DNA of 50,266 nucleotides from the NCBI GenBank assembly GCA_024695065.1, contig JAILIX010000008.1, forward strand, positions 1 to 50,266. The letters are read 5' to 3'. This stretch comes from Fretibacterium sp. GTDB taxonomy: Bacteria; Synergistota; Synergistia; Synergistales; Aminobacteriaceae. Positions 28,128-36,645 of the stretch are shown piece by piece; the first letter of the stretch is position 1, and the number at the start of each line of letters is the position of its first letter. A program made the translations under genes and the position numbers. Below the pieces are notes generated by a model, which ran no database searches, was not told the DNA's origin, and was given only the letters and a program-made list of their open reading frames with translations.

Positions 28128-28148
28128 GAAAAGAAAGTCTTAACGCCG

Positions 28149-28186
28149 CCGCCTCCGCGGGAGGTCTGGCCTTTCGCGGAAGGCGG
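28149..28186 (+). other. Strong hairpin between yajC and secD
   Basis: CCGCCTCCGCG (28149-28159) pairs with CGCGGAAGGCGG (28175-28186) with one bulged base, around a 15-base loop. No T-run follows, so it is not a normal terminator; it could be an mRNA processing or stabilising element that sets yajC against secDF levels. The secD ribosome site GGGGGA follows. Confidence 0.6.
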
Positions 28187-28213
28187 TAATTTGGATGCAG
28201 GGGGATTTACTCT

Positions 28214-29617
28214 ATGAATCGTAGAGATCGACTGCGGCTCTGGGTCGTGGTGATCGTCGTTATCGCGGCGCTGGCCTACGCCTGGCCTGTGGTGGGGAGG
28301 CTCAACCTGGGGCTTGACCTCAAGGGCGGAGCCCACATCGTTCTTCAGGCGAAGGACACGCCGGAGGCCCCGGTGGGGGAGGACAGCATAGACCGTCTTC
28401 TGGCCGTGCTGCGGAATCGCGTTGACCAGTACGGCGTTGCGGAGCCGATTCTTCAGAAGAGCGGCTCGGACAGGATTATTATCGATCTGCCCGGGATTCA
28501 GGATCCCAAGGCAGCGCTGGAGCTGATCGGCAAGACGGCGCAGATGGACTTCCGTGAGGTGCTGGACGCCACGCCTCCGGCCCCGCCCGCGCCGCAGCGT
28601 GAGAACTATGACAACGACCTTCAGTTCGTCCAGGCCCAGGAGCGCTGGCAGAAGGCCATGGATGAGCGCAGGGACTCCGATACCCTCAAGGTTCGTGCGA
28701 AGGATATTGCAGGGGCTATCGTCGCTCCCGGCGAGGATGACGATGCGGGACGCTACTATCTCCTTGGGCCTGTTCTGCTCTCCGGCAAGGAACTTAAGAC
28801 GGCGGGGGTCAGCCCCGACAGTCTGGGACGCATGGGCGTTTCACTCTCCTTCAGTTCCGAGGGGGCGAAGCTCTTTGAGGAGGCCACGGGACGTCTGGTG
28901 GGCAAGCAGATTGCCATTGTGCTGGACAACGTCGTGATCTCCGCGCCCGTTGTGCAGGACCGGATCTCCGGCGGCCAGGCGCAGATCACAGGGCGCTTCA
29001 CGCCCGACGAGGCCTCCCGGCTGGCTATCATGCTGAGGGCGGGGGCTCTGCCTGTGGCGGTGGAGATTGCCGAGAACCGCTCCGTCGGCCCCAGCCTTGG
29101 GGCCGACTCCGTGCGGCAGGGGCTCCAGGCGGGCCTCTTCGGCGCGGCGATGGTGCTGGTGTTCATGCTCATCTATTATCAGTTCCGCGGACTGGCGGCG
29201 GATGTGGCTCTGATTGTGACGATACTCCTTATCTTCACGGGGCTCATCGCCTTCAGGGCGACGCTGACCCTGCCTGGCATCGCGGGCATCATCCTGACGC
29301 TGGGCATGGCGGTGGACGGCAACGTGCTGATCTATGAAAGGATAAAGGAAGAAACGAAGGCAGGGAAAACGCCTATGGCGGCCCTTGATGCGGGCTTCCG
29401 CAAGGCGCTGGTCACTATCCTTGACTCGAACATCACGACGCTCATCGCGGCGCTGGTGCTCTTCTACTTTGGCTCCGGCTCCGTCCGCGGCTTTGGAGTG
29501 ACGCTTTCCATCGGCCTTGTGGCCAGCGTGTTCTCCAACATCGTGGTCACGCGTGCGCTCCTTCAGCTCTTCATCAGCCGCAAGGGCAACGCGCTGAGAA
29601 AGGAGGGGTCGCGATGA
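28214..29617 (+). CDS. secD: Protein translocase subunit SecD
   Basis: Uses the proton (or sodium) gradient to finish export of proteins through SecYEG. 467 residues: first membrane helix (about 10-30), the D1 motif LGLDLKGGAHIVL, a large periplasmic P1 domain (about 50-280), and five C-terminal membrane helices with MAVDGNVLIYERIKEE, whose Asp is the conserved ion-relay residue. The periplasmic domain is shorter than the E. coli one (615 residues total) but usual for other phyla. Overlaps secF by four bases (ATGA). Confidence 0.97.
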   Translation: MNRRDRLRLWVVVIVVIAALAYAWPVVGRLNLGLDLKGGAHIVLQAKDTPEAPVGEDSIDRLLAVLRNRVDQYGVAEPILQKSGSDRIIIDLPGIQDPKAALELIGKTAQMDFREVLDATPPAPPAPQRENYDNDLQFVQAQERWQKAMDERRDSDTLKVRAKDIAGAIVAPGEDDDAGRYYLLGPVLLSGKELKTAGVSPDSLGRMGVSLSFSSEGAKLFEEATGRLVGKQIAIVLDNVVISAPVVQDRISGGQAQITGRFTPDEASRLAIMLRAGALPVAVEIAENRSVGPSLGADSVRQGLQAGLFGAAMVLVFMLIYYQFRGLAADVALIVTILLIFTGLIAFRATLTLPGIAGIILTLGMAVDGNVLIYERIKEETKAGKTPMAALDAGFRKALVTILDSNITTLIAALVLFYFGSGSVRGFGVTLSIGLVASVFSNIVVTRALLQLFISRKGNALRKEGSR

Positions 29618-30483
29618 CCGCTAATTTCAACTTTATGGGCTATCGCCGGCCGGCGCTGGCGTTCAGTGCCCTTTTGATTGTGGCAAGCCTTGTCTGCCTC
29701 TTCACCCGCGGCCTGAATCTGGGCATTGACTTCACGGGCGGCAACGTCATTCAGGCGGACTTCGGGGAACGTCCCGACGTGGCAAAGGTGCGCGAGGTTG
29801 TGTCCAGCGTTGCCGCGCAGGGGGCCATGATCCAGAACTTCGGGGAAAAGGGCATCATCATCCGCACGAACGAGGATACGGAGGAGAGCCGTGAGAAGGT
29901 TCTGGAAGCTCTGCAGAAGAACTTTGCGGACATGACCGTCACGGGCTTTGAGAAGGTGGGGCCCGTGGTGGGCGGCGAACTGCGGCGTCAGGCGTTTATC
30001 GGCGTCTCTATCGCGCTGGTTGCTATCCTGATTTACATCACGCTGCGTTTCCAGTTCCGGTTTGCCGTGGTGAGCGTTATCCCGCTGGTGCATGACGTGA
30101 TTGTGGCGCTGGGTTTCTTCAGCGTGACGCAGATGGAGATCTCTTCGTCCTTCATTGCGGCCATACTGACCATCGTGGGCTACTCGCTGAACAACACGAT
30201 CATCATCCTTGACCGTGTGCGTGAGAACTGGTCCACCCTGGGGCGCGACGGCATTGTGTCCCTGGTCAACCGCTCCGTCAATCAGACGCTGGCGCGCACC
30301 ATCAACACGACCCTGACCACCATTCTGCCCGTCATCGCACTGTGTGTGTGGGGCGGCCCTGTGCTCCATTCCTTCAGCTACGCCATGCTGGTGGGCATCA
30401 TCGCGGGGACGTGGAGCTCCATGTTCGTTGCCTCGGGCTTCCTCATCGAGTGGTGGCTTGCCATCCCGGAGAAGAAGAGGTAA
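29614..30483 (+). CDS. secF: Protein translocase subunit SecF
   Basis: Partner of SecD in the export motor. 289 residues, six membrane helices: the first followed by LGIDFTGGNVIQADF (D1-type motif), a small periplasmic domain (about 50-125), then LVHDVIVALGFFS with the conserved Asp, and SLNNTIIILDRVREN. It overlaps secD and is closed by a terminator 25 bases downstream. Confidence 0.97.
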   Translation: MTANFNFMGYRRPALAFSALLIVASLVCLFTRGLNLGIDFTGGNVIQADFGERPDVAKVREVVSSVAAQGAMIQNFGEKGIIIRTNEDTEESREKVLEALQKNFADMTVTGFEKVGPVVGGELRRQAFIGVSIALVAILIYITLRFQFRFAVVSVIPLVHDVIVALGFFSVTQMEISSSFIAAILTIVGYSLNNTIIILDRVRENWSTLGRDGIVSLVNRSVNQTLARTINTTLTTILPVIALCVWGGPVLHSFSYAMLVGIIAGTWSSMFVASGFLIEWWLAIPEKKR

Positions 30484-30508
30484 GACGTTTTTCTCAGCAA
30501 AAGACAGA

Positions 30509-30542
30509 AAAGCCGTGGGCCCAAAGGCCCCCGGCTTTTTTT
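30509..30542 (+). terminator. Terminator after secF
   Basis: Rho-independent: AAGCCG-T-GGGCC (30510-30521) pairs with GGCCC-C-CGGCTT (30526-30537) with one mismatch and a CAAA loop, followed by a seven-T tract (30536-30542). It ends the eno-yajC-secDF unit. Confidence 0.92.
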
Positions 30543-30546
30543 GTCC

Positions 30547-30607
30547 CCTCCGCGGAGGTGCCGCGGGCTGCGGATGAGGCGGAGCCGGCTGAAGGATGTT
30601 TTATAAT
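30547..30607 (+). promoter_or_regulatory. Mrp operon promoter with upstream palindrome
   Basis: TATAAT at 30602-30607 in the context ATGTTTTATAATA, 70 bases before mrpE; no good -35 box. A perfect 12-base palindrome, CCTCCGCGGAGG, lies at 30547-30558, about 45 bases upstream, and might be a regulator site. The 30484-30676 gap otherwise holds only the secF terminator and an AAGGAGG ribosome site. Confidence 0.5.
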
Positions 30608-30676
30608 AGAACGGACTCCCGTTTGTGCCCCTGGGGTACTTGTGTTCTGTGGGTGAACTGAAACAAGGAGGCTATC

Positions 30677-31165
30677 ATGACAAGCGTGTATTTTGCCCTC
30701 TGGCTGGTGCTGAACGGCCGCGTGACGGCTGAGGTCCTCATCCTTGGCATTCCTGTCGCTGTCGGGCTGGACTGCTTCATGCGCCGGGTTCTGAATATCC
30801 GCTTTCCGTCTGTTTCCGCAGCCGGGCTGGTCCGTCTTCTGCCCGGTGCGCTTCTGTACGTCGGGGCCCTGATCAGCGCGATTGTGAAGGCGAATATCGC
30901 ACTCATCCGGCTCGTCCTGGCCCAGAATATCGAGGTGGAGCCCTGCCTGGTCCGCTTCCGCACAAAACTCAGAACCAGCGCCGCGCGGGTGGCTCTGGCA
31001 AACTCCATCACACTGACCCCGGGAACGATTACCGTGGCGCTGGAAGGGGACGAACTTCTGGTCCACGCGCTGAATCACGAGATGGCCCGGAGTCTGGCAG
31101 ACTCCGATTTTGAACGTCTCCTCTCCCGAATGGAGAGTCCGCCGGAGGTGGTTTCCCATGACTGA
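30677..31165 (+). CDS. mrpE: Cation antiporter subunit MrpE/MnhE
   Basis: 162 residues. MrpE family: a short hydrophobic N-terminus (VYFALWLVLNGRVTAEVL), a second hydrophobic pair (about 50-75, LLPGALLYVGALISAIVKANI), then a soluble domain with the hallmark ANSITLTPGTITVAL followed by VHALNHE. In Mrp complexes it is required for assembly of the multi-subunit Na+/H+ antiporter; the archaeal Mbh hydrogenase counterpart is MbhA. First gene of the operon, ATG after AAGGAGG. Overlaps mrpF by eight bases. Confidence 0.93.
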   Translation: MTSVYFALWLVLNGRVTAEVLILGIPVAVGLDCFMRRVLNIRFPSVSAAGLVRLLPGALLYVGALISAIVKANIALIRLVLAQNIEVEPCLVRFRTKLRTSAARVALANSITLTPGTITVALEGDELLVHALNHEMARSLADSDFERLLSRMESPPEVVSHD

Positions 31166-31496
31166 ACTGTTCCGCGGCGTCCTCTCCCTCACCGGGCTTC
31201 GTCAGCTTCTGCTGGTGGGGAGCGCCGTCTTTCTGTCCGTCACGCTTTTCCTGTGTCTTCTCCGGGCCGTGCTGGGGCCGCGGCTCACGGACCGCGTCAT
31301 TGCGGTCAACATCGTGGGGACAAAGGTCATCGTGCTCATCGCGATCCTGTCCCTCATTCTTGATGAGACCTATCTTGCCGATATCTGCCTCATCTACGCG
31401 GTCATCAGCTTTCTTTCCGTCGTTGTGCTCTCCCGTTCCATCCTCAGCGGAGAGGACCGGGGAGAAAACCTCGGCGGAGAGGAGGCGGAGTCATGA
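31158..31496 (+). CDS. mrpF: Cation antiporter subunit MrpF/MnhF
   Basis: 112 residues with three membrane helices (about 20-40, 47-66, 72-92). DRVIAVNIVGTKVIVLIAILS is typical of the family, including the conserved DR pair. The ATG at 31158 lies inside the end of mrpE; the frame is open further upstream, but only this start gives the family length. Overlaps mrpG by four bases. Confidence 0.93.
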   Translation: MTELFRGVLSLTGLRQLLLVGSAVFLSVTLFLCLLRAVLGPRLTDRVIAVNIVGTKVIVLIAILSLILDETYLADICLIYAVISFLSVVVLSRSILSGEDRGENLGGEEAES

Positions 31497-31843
31497 TCCG
31501 CCTGTTTCTTGCTGCCCTTTTGATCCTCCCGGGGCTCTTTGTGCTGGGCATCGCCACCCTGGGCATCTTCCGCTTCAGCACCATGCTGAACCGCATCCAT
31601 GTTGCCGCCAAGTGCGACACCCTTGGGGCGCTTCTGGTGCTGCTGGGGCTCGTTGTGCTGGCGGGCTGGACGGCCCTTTCGCTGAAGCTGCTGCTGACAG
31701 TGGTCTTCCTGTGGCTGAGCAACCCCGTGGCCAGCCACCTTGTCGCCCGGGCGGAGGTGCGGACAAATCCGCATCTGGCTCAGACCTGCGACCTCATGGA
31801 GATTGACGGACAGGGCGAGCTCCGGAAGATGGAGGGGGAATAA
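31493..31843 (+). CDS. mrpG: Cation antiporter subunit MrpG/MnhG
   Basis: 116 residues, three membrane helices. Contains the family pattern GIFRFSTMLNRIHVAAKCDTLG, with R and H at the membrane edge, and FLWLSNPVASHLVARA near the end. E, F and G in this order match both Mrp antiporters and Mbh-type hydrogenase modules. Confidence 0.93.
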   Translation: MIRLFLAALLILPGLFVLGIATLGIFRFSTMLNRIHVAAKCDTLGALLVLLGLVVLAGWTALSLKLLLTVVFLWLSNPVASHLVARAEVRTNPHLAQTCDLMEIDGQGELRKMEGE

Positions 31844-31844
31844 C

Positions 31845-32141
31845 ATGGCTGCTGTGGAATGGCTTTTGCTGATCTTTCTCATTGTCTGCGCGCTGGCCGT
31901 CTCCATTGCCAGAAACCTTTTGAATGCCGTCGTCATCTTCATGACGTACAGCCTCGTTATGTCGGTGGTCTGGGTGCTGCTTCGGGCCCCGGACCTTGCC
32001 ATCACGGAAGCGGCGGTGGGCGCCGGGGTCACGGGCGTCCTGTTCTTCCTGACGCTCCGGCGGGTCAATCAGCTGGGGCACAGGGCAGAGTCCGACGCGG
32101 AACAGGACGGAGACGAAGGGAAGGAGGAAAACCATGACTGA
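31845..32141 (+). CDS. DUF4040 subunit (MbhD / C-terminal MrpA-like)
   Basis: 98 residues, three membrane helices, ending in an acidic tail. LLRAPDLAITEAAVGAG is the DUF4040 hallmark. In classical Mrp operons this segment is part of the C-terminus of MrpA; in Mbh-type operons it is a free subunit (MbhD), as here. The Glu in ITEAAVG is on the proposed ion path. ATG at 31845, one base after the mrpG stop codon. Overlaps the next gene by eight bases. Confidence 0.88.
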   Translation: MAAVEWLLLIFLIVCALAVSIARNLLNAVVIFMTYSLVMSVVWVLLRAPDLAITEAAVGAGVTGVLFFLTLRRVNQLGHRAESDAEQDGDEGKEENHD

Positions 32142-33060
32142 GAGGCTGAGAAACCTTTGGACGGGGTTCCGGGACTGGGTGGAGGGGAACGGCCCGCGCC
32201 CGGAGAACGAGGTCATCCCGCCGGAGCCGCCGCCTCCCCTGCCGTTCACACTGAGGCCGGCAGCACGCCGGACGCGCTTTCACGAGCTGACGCTTCGGGA
32301 ACGCTATGAGCTGTGGCTGGAGCATCACGGAGGGCATCTGTTCTCGTCCCTCTACGCGGGGCTGAGCGTCCTCACCTGCTTGCTGCTTGTGCTCCTGCTG
32401 CTGACGGCTGTGGCGGAGCTCCCGACCTTTGGACACCCGGAGAATCCGGCCAACAATGAGGTGGTCCGGCGCTACGTGGAGCAGGGCGGCCGGGAGACCG
32501 GGGCTCAGAACATCGTGACGGGCATGATTCTGGACTACCGCGCCTTCGACACCTTTGGGGAGACCGCCGTGCTCTTCACGTCGGCGTCCTGTGTCCTGAT
32601 GCTGCTGGGCGGGGTATCCCGTCCGCGCCACCACACCTTCCGCCGGGACGACTCCATTCTGCGGGGCGTCGCGTCAATCTCCATCCCGGCCATCCTGATT
32701 CTGGGCTGTGCTGTTGTGATCAACGGGCACATCTCGCCGGGCGGGGGCTTTGCAGGCGGGGCTGTCCTGAGCACGGCGCTGATCCTCTGCGCCAACGCCT
32801 ATGGCTTTGACCGTGTCCACAGCTTCTTTCCGGAGCGGAGATTGATGATGTCCGGCAGCGGAGCCCTCCTGGCCTACGCTGTCATGAAGGGCTGGTCCTT
32901 CTTCACGGGGGCCAATCATATCCCCTCAGGCATTTCGGCCGGCACCGTGGGGAATATCCTGAGCGGAGGGCTGATCCTGCCCCTGAACATCTGCGTGGGG
33001 CTGGTGGTGGCGGGGACGCTCTACGGCTTTTACGCGCTCTTCAGTGAGGGGGAAATCTGA
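32134..33060 (+). CDS. mrpB: MbhE-MrpB fusion subunit of the antiporter
   Basis: 308 residues. The first ~70 are cytoplasmic and Pro-rich (PPEPPPPLP), which is unusual. One membrane helix (about 75-95) leads to an MbhE-like part with QNIVTGMILDYRAFDTFGET. The second half is MrpB/MbhF: ISPGGGFAGGAVLSTALIL and four membrane helices. In Mbh-type operons E and F are often two genes, and in Mrp the E part sits in MrpA, so this is a fused arrangement. Next gene starts one base after the stop. Confidence 0.88.
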   Translation: MTERLRNLWTGFRDWVEGNGPRPENEVIPPEPPPPLPFTLRPAARRTRFHELTLRERYELWLEHHGGHLFSSLYAGLSVLTCLLLVLLLLTAVAELPTFGHPENPANNEVVRRYVEQGGRETGAQNIVTGMILDYRAFDTFGETAVLFTSASCVLMLLGGVSRPRHHTFRRDDSILRGVASISIPAILILGCAVVINGHISPGGGFAGGAVLSTALILCANAYGFDRVHSFFPERRLMMSGSGALLAYAVMKGWSFFTGANHIPSGISAGTVGNILSGGLILPLNICVGLVVAGTLYGFYALFSEGEI

Positions 33061-33061
33061 C

Positions 33062-33553
33062 ATGCTGGGCCGTCTGATACTGAACCACTACGAGGCGGTG
33101 GCCGTGATCCTCACCGGCATTGGGCTGACGACGCTGCTGCTCAACCGGAACCTCATCAAAAAGATACTGGGCCTCAACATCATGGATACGGCGGGGTTTC
33201 TGTTCCTTGCGGCCAAGGGCTACGTGGCCGGGCGGGCTGCCCCCATTCTCCTCCCCGATGGGAAGGGGGGCTGGGTGGAACAGGCGGGCGCCTATGTCAA
33301 CCCCATCCCCGCGGGGCTTGTCCTGACGGGGATTGTTGTCTCCGTCAGCGTCACGGCCTTCGCGCTGGCGCTCACCCTTCGCTTTTATGAACACTACGGC
33401 ACGCTGGATATCGACGAGGCTCTTGTTCTCATCCGGAATGCTGAACAGCAGTCCGGCGAGGAGGACCCCCTCCTGGTTGACGATGGGGACGGCGAGGCGG
33501 AGCCGGAGACCCTGACAGCGCGGGAGCTGCTGGAGCGGGAGGGGCTGTTATGA
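33062..33553 (+). CDS. mrpC: Cation antiporter subunit MrpC/MnhC (NuoK-like)
   Basis: 163 residues with three NuoK-type membrane helices: a first helix AVAVILTGIGLTTLLL, a second with GLNIMDTAGFLFLAAKG, and a third with LVLTGIVVSVSVTAFALAL. Between helices 2 and 3 lies a Gly-rich loop. The ~50-residue C-terminal tail is acidic and absent from short MrpC proteins. The ATG at 33062 directly follows the mrpB stop. Overlaps the next gene by four bases (ATGA). Confidence 0.92.
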   Translation: MLGRLILNHYEAVAVILTGIGLTTLLLNRNLIKKILGLNIMDTAGFLFLAAKGYVAGRAAPILLPDGKGGWVEQAGAYVNPIPAGLVLTGIVVSVSVTAFALALTLRFYEHYGTLDIDEALVLIRNAEQQSGEEDPLLVDDGDGEAEPETLTARELLEREGLL

Positions 33554-35043
33554 GCCCGCTGGCGTACAACGTCCCGTTCATCAGCATTTTCCTGATGATG
33601 GTCACAGCCATCCTGATGCCGCTTCTGCCCAACCGGAACCGGATCCCGGAGTGCGCGGCCTGCGCCGCCGTTGCAGCGTCGGGGATCCTGTCCGCGTTCC
33701 TGCTGGCCTCAGTGCGGTCGGGCCTGACCTTTACCTTTGCGATGGGACATTTCCCGGCCCCCTGGGGCAACGAGCTGCGGGCCGGTCCCCTTGAGGCAGT
33801 TCTGGCGCTGGCCTTCAGCGCTGCGATGCTGCTGTCCATCCTTGGCAACTCCGACACCACGGCGGAGGATATTCCCCGGAGGCGGCAGCCCCTTTACTAC
33901 GCGCTGATCTGCCTGCTGATGAGCTCGCTGCTGGCGCTGACCTACACCAACGACCTCTTCACGGCCTACGTCTTCATTGAGATCAACACCCTCGCGTCCT
34001 GCGGCATTGTTGCGGCCAGGGACAGCCCGGAGACCGTGCGGGCCGCGCTGCGCTATCTGGTGATGAGCCTGGTGGGTTCCGGGCTGCTTCTGACTGCCAT
34101 CTGTCTGCTTTACGACCTGACGGGACACCTGCTGATGGAAAATATCCGGCCGGCCGTTCAGGGGCTTGTGGCGTCCCGGCGCTACATGCTGCCCCTCGCC
34201 TCCGCCCTCTGCCTGATGACGGCGAGCCTTGCCATTAAGAGCGCCCTCTACCCCTGCGCCTTCTGGCTGCCCGATGCCCACGGCAGTGCCACCAACGCCT
34301 CCAGCGCCATCCTCTCCGGCCTTGTGCTTAAGGGGCATATCCTGCTGATTGCCAAGATATTCTGCCGCGTCTACGGCATGGAGGTTGTGCAAAAGCTGCG
34401 GATGGACAACGCCCTTCTGATCCTGGGGCTTCTGGCGATGATGATGGGCTCCCTCCACGCGCTGGGGCAGAAGAACGTCAAGCGGATGATCGCCTGGTCC
34501 TCCGTGGCGCAGGTGGGATACATCTTTCTGGGCATTGGGCTGAACACCTTTGCCGGCATTGCGGCGGCGTGCCTTCATATCATCGTCCACGCGGCCGTCA
34601 AGCCCATGCTCTTCACCGCCGCGGGGGGGCTGATCAGTGCCTCCTGGCACCGGAAGGACCTGCATTCGCTGATGGGATCCTTCTACCGTAGCCGCTGGGC
34701 CGGTCTGGGGTTCATCGCTGGGGCGTTCTCCATGATGGGGCTTCCCACCTTTGCCGGTTTTGCCTCCAAGCTCAGCCTCACCCTTGCGGCCTTTGACAGT
34801 CCCGCTATCGTCTGGGCTCTCGGGGCTCTGGCGGCAAGCTCCGTGCTGAATGCCCTCTACTATGTGCCGGCGGTTATGGTGATCCTGACGCCGCCGGAGG
34901 AATCCCCGGCCCTGCCGGCCCCGCCTCCCACGTGGCGCTTCAGGGCGGCTATGGCGGCTTTTCTGGCGCTGAACTTTTATCTGGGGCTGTTCTGCGTCCC
35001 CCTTTCACGGCTGCTTGAGAGAGGAGTGAAGGTGTTTGGTTAA
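33550..35043 (+). CDS. mrpD: Antiporter-type pump subunit 1 (MrpD/NuoN-like)
   Basis: 497 residues with about 14 membrane helices, of the proton-pumping NuoL/M/N family. The key channel residues are present: Glu in TM5 (YVFIEINTLAS), Lys in TM7 (SLAIKSALYPCAFWLPDAHG) and Lys in TM8 (HAAVKPMLFTAAG). Its place right after mrpC marks it as the MrpD equivalent. Followed by a 75-base gap, the longest within this operon apart from the Sel1 region. Confidence 0.92.
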   Translation: MSPLAYNVPFISIFLMMVTAILMPLLPNRNRIPECAACAAVAASGILSAFLLASVRSGLTFTFAMGHFPAPWGNELRAGPLEAVLALAFSAAMLLSILGNSDTTAEDIPRRRQPLYYALICLLMSSLLALTYTNDLFTAYVFIEINTLASCGIVAARDSPETVRAALRYLVMSLVGSGLLLTAICLLYDLTGHLLMENIRPAVQGLVASRRYMLPLASALCLMTASLAIKSALYPCAFWLPDAHGSATNASSAILSGLVLKGHILLIAKIFCRVYGMEVVQKLRMDNALLILGLLAMMMGSLHALGQKNVKRMIAWSSVAQVGYIFLGIGLNTFAGIAAACLHIIVHAAVKPMLFTAAGGLISASWHRKDLHSLMGSFYRSRWAGLGFIAGAFSMMGLPTFAGFASKLSLTLAAFDSPAIVWALGALAASSVLNALYYVPAVMVILTPPEESPALPAPPPTWRFRAAMAAFLALNFYLGLFCVPLSRLLERGVKVFG

Positions 35044-35118
35044 TCTCAAATTTGACTCAGGTGGAAAAAAACCCACTGAAACCCCCATATTTCACAGCCC
35101 TGTCTGGAGGGATTTATC

Positions 35119-36630
35119 ATGACGGAGTTCTCCGCGTTTCTGCCCAGGCTGCCCTTTCTGCCGGTCCTCTTTCCCATTGCTGCCGGGATTGCGCTGCTGG
35201 TTCTGCCCACAGGCCGGACGGCGGGGCTGAGGCATGCCTACGTCGGGTTTGTGACGCTGCTGAACGCGGTCCTGACCGTGGCGCTGTCGGCCCTGACGCA
35301 GGGGGAGCTTTTCACCCTCTGCCAGGTGACGGACACCCTCAGCATTGCCTTTCGCATGGATATGCTGGCCCGGGTCTTCGCCGTGCTGGTCTCCTTCATC
35401 TGGCCGCTTGTGACCTTCTATGCCTTTGAGTATCTGCGGCGGCGGCCGCCGGAGGGCCGGTTCTTCGTCTTCTTCCTCTCCACCTGTGGCATTCTGATCG
35501 GTATTGCCTCTGCCGCCAACCTCCTGACGCTCTACCTGTTCTATGAGCTCATGACGTTCATGACGCTGCCCCTTGTGATGCACTCACAGCAGCGGGAGGC
35601 CATCCGCGCCACGGTGAAGTATCTGTTCTACTCGCTGGCCGGTGCGGTCATGGCGCTGGGGGGCTTTTTCTTCTTCCACGTCTACGGCGTGTCGATGGAC
35701 TTCACGCCGGGGGGCGTTCTGGACATGGCGAAGGTGGCGGGCAGCCGGGGCACGATGCTGACTGTGACGTTCCTGACCCTGCTGGGATTCGGGGCGAAGG
35801 CCGGCATGGTTCCCCTCCATGCGTGGCTGCCCACCGCCCACCCTGTGGCGCCCACCCCGGCCAGCGCCGTCCTCTCCGCCCTCATCACCAAGGCAGGGAT
35901 TATCGCGATGTTTCGGGTCACCTACTTCCTGGCGGGGCCGGACTTCCTCCGGGGGACCTGGGTGCAGAAGGCCCTTATAGGCCTGGCGCTCCTCACCATC
36001 TTTGTGGGCTCCATGATGGCTTATACGGAAAAGCACCTCAAGAAGCGCATTGCCTGGTCCTCCGTCAGCCAGGTCTCCTACGTCGTCTTTGCCATGATGC
36101 TGCTGACGCCGCAGGGACTGACCGGCGCGCTGCTCCAGATTGTGGCGCACGCCCTGGCCAAGAGCTGCCTCTTCCTCAGCGCGGGCGTCGTCATCTACTT
36201 CACGCTCCAGGGCGCCAACTACCACTACGCGGACCAGCTCCACGGCGTGGGCAGAGAGCTCCCCATGACCATGAGCTGCTTTGCGGCTGCCTCCCTCTCC
36301 ATCGTCGGGCTTCCTGTGACGGGGGGATTTGTCGCCAAGTGGTACATGGCGTCGGGGGCACTGTCGCCGGAGCTCGGCTGGCTCGGGGCGGCGGGCGTCG
36401 CTGTCCTCATGATCAGTGCGCTTCTGACGGCGGGCTATCTGCTGCCCATCGTGATAGATGCGTTCTTCCCCGGCGATGATTATAACTACTCAACGGTGGT
36501 TCGCCTCCATCTGCCCATGAAGATGCGGCTGCCGCTGCTCCTGCTCAGCGCGGGCGCGGTGCTGACAGGTCTGTTTGCGGGCCCCCTGACGCGCTGTTTC
36601 GGCCAAATCGTCGGGGCGGTGCTCCCGTAG
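35119..36630 (+). CDS. Antiporter-type pump subunit 2 (NuoM/N-like)
   Basis: 503 residues, ~14 membrane helices. TM5 Glu in LFYELMTFMTLPLVM, TM7 Lys in FGAKAGMVPLHAWLPTAH, and TM8 Lys in AHALAKSCLFLSAG are all intact. It closely resembles the next gene (shared AFEY, NLLTLY and PLVMHS segments), so the two arose by duplication. Extra pump subunits of this kind exceed the two (MrpA, MrpD) of a standard Mrp antiporter. ATG with GGAGGGA upstream. Confidence 0.9.
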   Translation: MTEFSAFLPRLPFLPVLFPIAAGIALLVLPTGRTAGLRHAYVGFVTLLNAVLTVALSALTQGELFTLCQVTDTLSIAFRMDMLARVFAVLVSFIWPLVTFYAFEYLRRRPPEGRFFVFFLSTCGILIGIASAANLLTLYLFYELMTFMTLPLVMHSQQREAIRATVKYLFYSLAGAVMALGGFFFFHVYGVSMDFTPGGVLDMAKVAGSRGTMLTVTFLTLLGFGAKAGMVPLHAWLPTAHPVAPTPASAVLSALITKAGIIAMFRVTYFLAGPDFLRGTWVQKALIGLALLTIFVGSMMAYTEKHLKKRIAWSSVSQVSYVVFAMMLLTPQGLTGALLQIVAHALAKSCLFLSAGVVIYFTLQGANYHYADQLHGVGRELPMTMSCFAAASLSIVGLPVTGGFVAKWYMASGALSPELGWLGAAGVAVLMISALLTAGYLLPIVIDAFFPGDDYNYSTVVRLHLPMKMRLPLLLLSAGAVLTGLFAGPLTRCFGQIVGAVLP

Positions 36631-36645
36631 CGGGGAGGCGGAGCG

